DNA of 48,871 nucleotides from an uncultured Bacteroidales bacterium (GTDB lineage: Bacteria; Bacteroidota; Bacteroidia; Bacteroidales; UBA932): assembly GCA_949294195.1 (NCBI GenBank), contig CASFGK010000007.1:1-48871 (forward strand), written 5' to 3'. The position numbers and the translations under genes were made by a program. The notes under the pieces are model-generated. The model was not told where the DNA came from. It made no database searches and saw only the letters and a list, made by a program, of their open reading frames with translations. The stretch's first letter is position 1. Each line of letters starts with the position of its first letter. This document shows, one piece after another, positions 43,944-48,871 of the stretch.

Positions 43944-44879
43944 CTATTTCCGGTAAATGGCAAAAAGGGCAGAACCGCTGCCGGACATGGAAGCATATAC
44001 AGCGCCGGACTCATATAGAGATGTCTTTACCGCCTCAAGCTGAGGATATCCGGCAAATACGGTCTTTTCAAAATCGTTTTTCAGCCAATCCTTCCAGCTG
44101 CACACCGGCATGGACAGGACTTCACGAAGGTTCCGTTCGGGGATTGTCGGTATTATACCGCGGTAAGCATCTGCAGTAGAAACCGATATTCCATCAGGAA
44201 CCACAACTTTCAGTATATAGCGGCTCTCTTCAGGCGCAGACGGCAGCCCAGCCATGATTTCATCTGAATCCGAATTGCATATACAGATATCACCGAACTG
44301 GTATCCTGTCAGGACTTCCCCTCTTCCTTCCCCTATCATAGGCCTGTTGTAAATGAAGAAAGCGCAGTCGCTTCCCAGCATGGAAGCGTATCCTGCCATT
44401 CGTGTATCGTCAAGACCAAGAGAAAACATGTCATTCAACATCCTGACGACAAAGGCCGCATCCGCAGAGCCTCCTCCCAGTCCTGCGCCTACCGGGGAAA
44501 GCTTTTCCAGAAAAATCTTGACAGGCGGGAGTCCGAAATCGGCATCCAGAACTCCATATGCCCTGACGCAAAGGTCTTCAAGCGGATTCCAGCCGACACC
44601 CTCCTTTCTCGCTATCGTCATCATCACTTTCCCGTCATGAGAAATGGCCTGGACAATTTGCGGAGGTTCTTCTCGCTGAAGTTCCTGAGCCTCAGGTTTC
44701 CCGTATCTTGCAAACAGACCGGCAGACGTCCGGCTGTAGTCGTCTCCAGCCACAACTTCAAGTATGTCATGGATTTCATGATACGGCAGAAACAAAGTCT
44801 CGATATCATGATACCCGTCAGACCGTTTGCGCAGGACATTGAGACCGAGATTAATCTTGACATTCGGGTTGGTTATCAT
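43944..44879 (-). CDS. ispE: 4-diphosphocytidyl-2-C-methyl-D-erythritol kinase
   Basis: Phosphorylates CDP-methylerythritol in the MEP isoprenoid pathway. The 311 residues are typical of this GHMP kinase: KINLGLNVLRKRSDGYHDIE at the N-terminus, and the ATP-binding SPVGAGLGGGSADAAFVVRM; near the C-terminus MSGSGSALFAIY. It lies 13 bases after sufD and is closed by a terminator, so it appears to be in the Suf operon. Linking MEP and Fe-S genes is plausible because IspG and IspH need Fe-S clusters, but that is inference. Confidence 0.95.
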   Translation of the reverse strand: MITNPNVKINLGLNVLRKRSDGYHDIETLFLPYHEIHDILEVVAGDDYSRTSAGLFARYGKPEAQELQREEPPQIVQAISHDGKVMMTIARKEGVGWNPLEDLCVRAYGVLDADFGLPPVKIFLEKLSPVGAGLGGGSADAAFVVRMLNDMFSLGLDDTRMAGYASMLGSDCAFFIYNRPMIGEGRGEVLTGYQFGDICICNSDSDEIMAGLPSAPEESRYILKVVVPDGISVSTADAYRGIIPTIPERNLREVLSMPVCSWKDWLKNDFEKTVFAGYPQLEAVKTSLYESGAVYASMSGSGSALFAIYRK

Positions 44880-44892
44880 CGCTTATCTTGAA

Positions 44893-45573
44893 TTATTCCC
44901 GTATTGACATATTTCTTACTGCCTGCTCTGCTATCTCCGACACGCTTTCCCTGGTCTTTATGTCAGGGATGTGACTGATTACAGGCGAAATGAAAGAAAG
45001 CATCTGCAGTATCATGGCCTCCCTTTCAGGAATACCACGGGAGCGCATGTAAAACTGTTCGTATTCATTCAGCCTTCCGACAGTGGCACCGTGGGAGCAC
45101 TTTACATCGTCTGCATAGATTTCAAGCTGCGGCTTGGTATCCATTCTGGCCGAATCCGAAATCAGAAGATTGTGATTCTCCTGATATGCTTCTGTCTTCA
45201 TGGCATCCCGGGCAACCACAATCCTGCCATAAAAGTCAGTCTTTGCGGTTCCTCCTGCAATCCCCTTGAAAAGCTGGCGCGACGTACAGCGATGGACCAT
45301 GTGATTGATATCCGTACGAAGGCTCACCCTCTCATCTCCAGGACATAGATAAATCCCCGAGATATATGCTTCGGCCCCCGGCCCCTCCATATCTACCTGC
45401 AGACTCACCTGGCAGCATGCACCTGGAAGGACAATAACCGACAGGTCCAGATGTGAATCCCGGGACATGACGACATGAAAGGAAACGTCGCCTGAACTCC
45501 CGGCTCCGAGAACTATCGAACGGTTCAGGCTTTCACCGGCAGATACTTTAAACTTCGCCATGCTTCCGGCCAT
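44893..45573 (-). CDS. sufD: SufD-like Fe-S scaffold protein, short form
   Basis: Partner of SufB and SufC in the SufBC2D scaffold. The protein has 226 residues from the ATG at 45573 (233 from 45594, which would overlap sufC by 17 bases). Most SufD proteins have about 420-450, so the N-terminal helical part is missing. The conserved core LEIYADDVKCSHGATVG with the Cys and His important for the SufB-SufD interface is intact, and so is the C-terminal region AMILQMLSFISPVI. No remnant of the N-terminal part was found around it. It probably is a trimmed functional form, but a truncated copy with the missing part elsewhere in the genome cannot be excluded. Confidence 0.85.
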   Translation of the reverse strand: MAGSMAKFKVSAGESLNRSIVLGAGSSGDVSFHVVMSRDSHLDLSVIVLPGACCQVSLQVDMEGPGAEAYISGIYLCPGDERVSLRTDINHMVHRCTSRQLFKGIAGGTAKTDFYGRIVVARDAMKTEAYQENHNLLISDSARMDTKPQLEIYADDVKCSHGATVGRLNEYEQFYMRSRGIPEREAMILQMLSFISPVISHIPDIKTRESVSEIAEQAVRNMSIRE

Positions 45574-45577
45574 AATG

Positions 45578-46333
45578 TCAGTTGATACTGTCATATCCTT
45601 TTTCCTCTATTTCAGCTACGAGTTCCTTTCCCGCCGTCCGGACAATCCTTCCGTTTTTCAATACATGCACGACATCCGGGACAATATATTCCAGAAGTCT
45701 CTGGTAATGAGTGATTATGATTGCCGACTTCTCTGGTGTATGCAAAGCATTCACACCATGGGCGACTATTCTGAGAGCATCCACATCCAGTCCGCTGTCC
45801 GTCTCGTCCAGGATTGAAAGTACAGGATCCAGCATCGCCATCTGGAAGATCTCATTGCGTTTTTTCTCACCGCCTGAAAATCCCACATTGACCTCTCTTT
45901 TCGAAAATTCCGGTTTCATCCTGACAAAAGCCATTTTCTCTTTCATCATTTTGAGGAATTCCGCCGCTTTCAGAGGTTCCAGTCCTCCGGCCTGACGGCG
46001 GGCGTTGACAGCGGTTTTCATGAAGTTGGTAATGGTTACTCCGGGAATTTCCACAGGATACTGGAAAGACAGGAAAATGCCTGCCCACGACCTTTCTTCC
46101 GGCGTCATTTTCAGAAGGTCTCTCCCCATGAATGTCACAGACCCTTCAGTTACAGTGAAACTCGGTTTGCCCGCGAGCACAGCGGATAAAGTGCTTTTCC
46201 CTGCTCCGTTCGGTCCCATGACAGCATGAATCTCGCCTTTCCTTATGGTCAGGTCCACTCCTTTGAGGATTTCCTTGTCCTCTACACGGGCATGGAGGCC
46301 TTCGATTTTCAACAGAATATTGTTTTCTGGCAT
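45578..46333 (-). CDS. sufC: Fe-S cluster assembly ATPase SufC
   Basis: ABC-type ATPase of the SufBCD complex. The 251 residues show Walker [12 protein letters not shown], the ABC signature [14 protein letters not shown], and Walker [13 protein letters not shown], with the usual H-loop in [10 protein letters not shown]. It is separated from sufB by a pnuC-type gene. sufD starts 4 bases after its stop or overlaps it, depending on the start used. Confidence 0.97.
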   Translation of the reverse strand: MPENNILLKIEGLHARVEDKEILKGVDLTIRKGEIHAVMGPNGAGKSTLSAVLAGKPSFTVTEGSVTFMGRDLLKMTPEERSWAGIFLSFQYPVEIPGVTITNFMKTAVNARRQAGGLEPLKAAEFLKMMKEKMAFVRMKPEFSKREVNVGFSGGEKKRNEIFQMAMLDPVLSILDETDSGLDVDALRIVAHGVNALHTPEKSAIIITHYQRLLEYIVPDVVHVLKNGRIVRTAGKELVAEIEEKGYDSIN

Positions 46334-46389
46334 ATCGTTATTTTTAGTCTGTTATATATAATCATTATCTTACCGAGGTTTACTGACCG

Positions 46390-47049
46390 TTAAGCAGACT
46401 TGCTGTACAGTCTGTACCAACTGTATAGAGAAGCTACCCCATTTATCAGATACAGCCCCGAAACGATCGGCATGAACACATGGCCGACAGATATATGCAG
46501 TGCCATCTGCGTCACATTCACAAGCAGCCATGCAATCCAGCAGTCCCATTTCTTGAGAGCCGACAGGAACTGCGCCACAAGTATAAGCACAGTCACACAT
46601 GCATCCAGATACGGGATAGGATCAGAAGGGAATGCTCCCGGGAACCAGTTGTTCCCGAGCCGGCTGAGCAACCACCCCCATACACCGGCAAGTATGAATA
46701 CCGATGCTATTGCAGCAATTCTCTGAGGCCAGCCAAGCATGGTTACTTTCAGCGCGTTATGGTCGGCAGAACTCTCTTCTTCTTTTTTCGGATGAGTCCA
46801 GCGATAATGCCCCAATATATTAATTCCCAATGATATGGGCTGAAGAATCAGACTTGCGTACAGATTCTTGTTCCAGAACATGAGGAACAGGGCGAATGTA
46901 TACAGATATCCGACCCAGAAGTTGTACTTGCTGTTCCTTCCTGCCAGAAACACACAAGTAAGACCCAATACAGACGTTATCAGGTCTATCAGCAGGACCG
47001 GAGTGTCACTCCCAATCGTAAATAGTGTATAGTTTATTATTTCTTTCAT
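46390..47049 (-). CDS. pnuC: PnuC-family vitamin transporter
   Basis: Inner-membrane facilitator of nicotinamide riboside or a related vitamin (thiamine in the PnuT subgroup). The 219 residues from the ATG at 47049 form about seven hydrophobic segments, with the family patterns YNFWVGYLYTFALF, NILGHYRWTHP, and DCWIAWLLVNVTQMALHIS. It lies between sufB and sufC on the same strand with gaps of 64 and 56 bases, which is not the normal suf layout. No TPP riboswitch or kinase gene is seen beside it, so the substrate is left open. Confidence 0.88.
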   Translation of the reverse strand: MKEIINYTLFTIGSDTPVLLIDLITSVLGLTCVFLAGRNSKYNFWVGYLYTFALFLMFWNKNLYASLILQPISLGINILGHYRWTHPKKEEESSADHNALKVTMLGWPQRIAAIASVFILAGVWGWLLSRLGNNWFPGAFPSDPIPYLDACVTVLILVAQFLSALKKWDCWIAWLLVNVTQMALHISVGHVFMPIVSGLYLINGVASLYSWYRLYSKSA

Positions 47050-47113
47050 CATACCGGCTAACATTTGGACAGATTTTCCTGCTCCGCTGCAGCTCTGCCC
47101 TGAATGACATATG

Positions 47114-48559
47114 CTATCCCACAGAGCCTTCCAGCGAAACCTGCAGCAGTTTCTGCGCTTCTACTGCAAATTCCATTGGGAGCTTGGACAGTACCTCGCG
47201 GGCATACCCGTTGACTATCAGGCCTACAGCCTCTTCCGGTCCGATTCCTCTCTGGTTGCAGTAGAAAAGCTGGTCTTCGCTTATCTTGGATGTAGTCGCT
47301 TCATGTTCAACAACCGCCGTCCTGTTGGCATTTTCTATGACCGGAAACGTATGCGCTCCGCATTTGTCTCCGATCAGCAGACTGTCGCACTGGGAAAAAT
47401 TCCTGGAATTGTCCGCTCCAGGCAGCATTTTTACAAGGCCTCGGTAACTGTTCTGGCTGCGGCCTGCAGAAATTCCCTTGCTCACAATACGGCTGCGGGT
47501 ATTTTTCCCGATGTGTATCATCTTGGTCCCGGTATCGGCCTGCTGTAAATTGTTGGTTACTGCAACAGAGTAGAACTCTGACGATGAATTGTCCCCTTTC
47601 AGTATGGTACTCGGATATTTCCATGTTATCGCAGATCCGGTCTCTACCTGAGTCCAGGAAAGATGGCTTCCGGAACCTTTGCATATTCCCCTTTTTGTCA
47701 CGAAGTTGAAAATTCCTCCTCGTCCCTGCGCATCACCTGGATACCAGTTCTGGACAGTGGAATACTTGACCTCCGCATCCTTTTCCACGATTATCTCCAC
47801 GACGGCCGCATGAAGCTGGTTCTCGTCTCTCATCGGTGCCGTACATCCCTCCATATAGCTGACGTAGGAGCCTTCGTCCGCCACGATAAGCGTCCGTTCA
47901 AACTGGCCGGTTCCACGGGCATTGATTCTGAAATAGCTGGACAACTCCATCGGGCAACGGACCCCTTTCGGGATGTAGCAGAAAGAGCCGTCACTGAACA
48001 CTGCGGAATTGAGTGCCGCATAGAAATTGTCTCCGACAGGGACGACCGTAGAGAGGTACTTCCGCACCAGATCCGGATGCTCCCTGACCGCCTCGGAAAA
48101 CGAGCAGAATATTATTCCTTTTTCCGCCAGTGACTGTCGGAAAGTGGTTTTGACCGACACCGAATCAAACACGGCATCTACAGCCACTCCGGCAAGCGCC
48201 GCCCTCTCATGGAGAGGAATGCCGAGCTTCTCAAAAGTCTCAGCAAGCTCCGGATCTATCTCCTTTGGCCTGTCACTGTCCTTTTTAGGTGCAGCGTAAT
48301 AGATAATATCCTGAAAATCAATCTCTGGAATATCAAGATGCGCCCACCGCGGCATCTTCATCCCCTGCCATTTTCTGAAAGCCTCCAGCCGGAAATCCAG
48401 AAGCCACTGCGGCTCTTCCTTCTTGGCTGAAATCAGCCTTATGATATCTTCATTCAGACCTTTAGGTATGAACTCCTGCTCGACATCCGTCACAAATCCA
48501 TGTTCATACTCTTTCTGAGTGATGTCTTCAAGTATATTCTTTTCTATATTTTCATCCAT
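47114..48559 (-). CDS. sufB: Fe-S cluster scaffold protein SufB
   Basis: Main scaffold subunit of the Suf system. The 481 residues match the usual length and contain [49 protein letters not shown]-like [34 protein letters not shown] and the C-terminal FYCNQRGI. First gene of the Suf operon; upstream lie a short hairpin and the second copy of the repeated ~92-bp element with a TATATTTG box. Confidence 0.97.
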   Translation of the reverse strand: MDENIEKNILEDITQKEYEHGFVTDVEQEFIPKGLNEDIIRLISAKKEEPQWLLDFRLEAFRKWQGMKMPRWAHLDIPEIDFQDIIYYAAPKKDSDRPKEIDPELAETFEKLGIPLHERAALAGVAVDAVFDSVSVKTTFRQSLAEKGIIFCSFSEAVREHPDLVRKYLSTVVPVGDNFYAALNSAVFSDGSFCYIPKGVRCPMELSSYFRINARGTGQFERTLIVADEGSYVSYMEGCTAPMRDENQLHAAVVEIIVEKDAEVKYSTVQNWYPGDAQGRGGIFNFVTKRGICKGSGSHLSWTQVETGSAITWKYPSTILKGDNSSSEFYSVAVTNNLQQADTGTKMIHIGKNTRSRIVSKGISAGRSQNSYRGLVKMLPGADNSRNFSQCDSLLIGDKCGAHTFPVIENANRTAVVEHEATTSKISEDQLFYCNQRGIGPEEAVGLIVNGYAREVLSKLPMEFAVEAQKLLQVSLEGSVG

Positions 48560-48645
48560 ATATTTCTAACATCCTAATATTCAAGCACCCCTTATCCCCA
48601 GTCCTACTGCAGGACGGCATACATGCCAGACATTTTTTCTAAATC

Positions 48646-48738
48646 TGCAAATATAGCCAGAAACCGAGAGTAATGAAAATGAACTTGTTCAATTTTCATT
48701 ACCGAGGTGCTACAATATATGTGACGAAGTCAAATATA
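48646..48738 (-). repeat. Repeated intergenic element, copy B (before sufB)
   Basis: 93 bp that align with copy A (39644-39735). The order is the same: TGCAAATATA, CCGAG, an inverted repeat (GTAATGAAAA 48670-48679 with TTTTCATTAC 48693-48702) around TGAACTTGTTCAA, CCGAG (48702-48706), and CAAATATA (48731-48738). The stem bases differ from copy A, yet still pair. The palindrome GAAC-TT-GTTC in the middle is complete here. Confidence 0.75.
48648..48655 (-). promoter_or_regulatory. -7 box of the suf operon
   Basis: TATATTTG on the minus strand, 88 bases before the sufB ATG; a second TATATTTG stands 83 bases upstream (48731-48738). The leader would contain a 5-bp hairpin (48601-48615) and the palindrome GGCATACATGCC (48616-48627). 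Confidence 0.5.
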
Positions 48739-48813
48739 CGCAAACTCGCCCGAATACGGATAGAAATAGGAGGAATAATGCAAACAGTTGGAAATTAACG
48801 GTAATGTGCGTTT

Positions 48814-48871
48814 CTATTCCATGTCCTTCCTCAGGGCATAATATCCGTTTTTTGAAGGGTTAGGAAAATGA
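48814..48871 (-). CDS. Possible C-terminus of a gene entering from the right edge
   Basis: The minus-strand frame from the edge to the TAG at 48816-48814 is open and would end HFPNPSKNGYYALRKDME. It is only 18 codons long, so an open frame is not significant by itself. The residue composition looks protein-like, but no family can be named. Confidence 0.25.
   Translation of the reverse strand, partial: HFPNPSKNGYYALRKDME

Noticed and set aside
47050-47113. A TPP or other riboswitch before pnuC
   Set aside because: The gap between sufB and pnuC is only 64 bases and shows no thi-box or other known riboswitch core.
48814-48871. T9SS sorting-domain motif (FPNPSKNG) at the right edge
   Set aside because: The real sorting domain has about 70-80 residues after such a motif; here the frame ends 11 residues later. 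The match is a coincidence in a very short frame.

Overview
The window reads as a chromosomal segment of a Bacteroidota bacterium, most likely order Bacteroidales. The evidence is promoters of the type TTTG-N19-TAnnTTTG (-7 box TAnnTTTG) before many genes, weak Shine-Dalgarno signals, many lipoproteins, an Oar-like TonB-dependent receptor with a BACON/OB-fold lipoprotein partner, an imelysin/di-haem lipoprotein locus, and a ROK kinase, mannose-6-phosphate isomerase and TsaE cluster. I cannot fix the family or genus. No tRNA, rRNA, CRISPR array, insertion sequence or prophage was seen. The segment looks like ordinary core and envelope chromosome, not a genomic island.

Left part (1-12.8 kb). 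A TetR-like regulator is cut by the left edge. groES-groEL follow on the minus strand with a clear terminator. A secreted endonuclease/phosphatase-fold lipoprotein lies divergent from a NanM-type kelch lipoprotein, which is followed by murI. Next come a porin and an SLC13 dicarboxylate transporter, which together should carry C4-dicarboxylates across both membranes. gdhA and korA-korB (2-oxoacid:ferredoxin oxidoreductase) form a cluster that can make 2-oxoglutarate and aminate it to glutamate.

Middle (12.9-33.7 kb). An apparent operon encodes a porin, an imelysin lipoprotein, a di-haem lipoprotein and the fused cytochrome c haem-ligation protein CcsBA, a plausible iron or haem acquisition or redox unit. 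recQ, nhaA, an FKBP-type lipoprotein and an M3 peptidase lipoprotein follow. Then come a lipoprotein with a nucleoside-deoxyribosyltransferase fold, a lipoprotein with two BACON-like and three OB-fold domains, and its 1083-residue TonB-dependent receptor. rdgB and recO overlap and share one promoter.

Right part (33.7-48.9 kb). ctpA converges on a shikimate operon, aroB, aroD-aroA fusion and aroC. In it one 680-residue protein carries both type I dehydroquinase and EPSP synthase. Opposite lie a ROK kinase, manA and tsaE. After an unrecognised lipoprotein comes a sufB-pnuC-sufC-sufD-ispE operon with an unusually short SufD and a PnuC transporter between sufB and sufC.

The most unusual non-coding feature is a pair of related intergenic elements of about 92 bp, one before aroB and one before sufB. 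Each has a TATATTTG box at both ends and a central inverted repeat whose arms differ in sequence but still pair. Other notable items are the AroD-AroA fusion, a perfect 19-bp hairpin at the predicted 5' end of the FKBP mRNA, and several hairpins that coincide with promoters or stop codons. Protein functions rest on recognised motifs read by eye. No database search was run.
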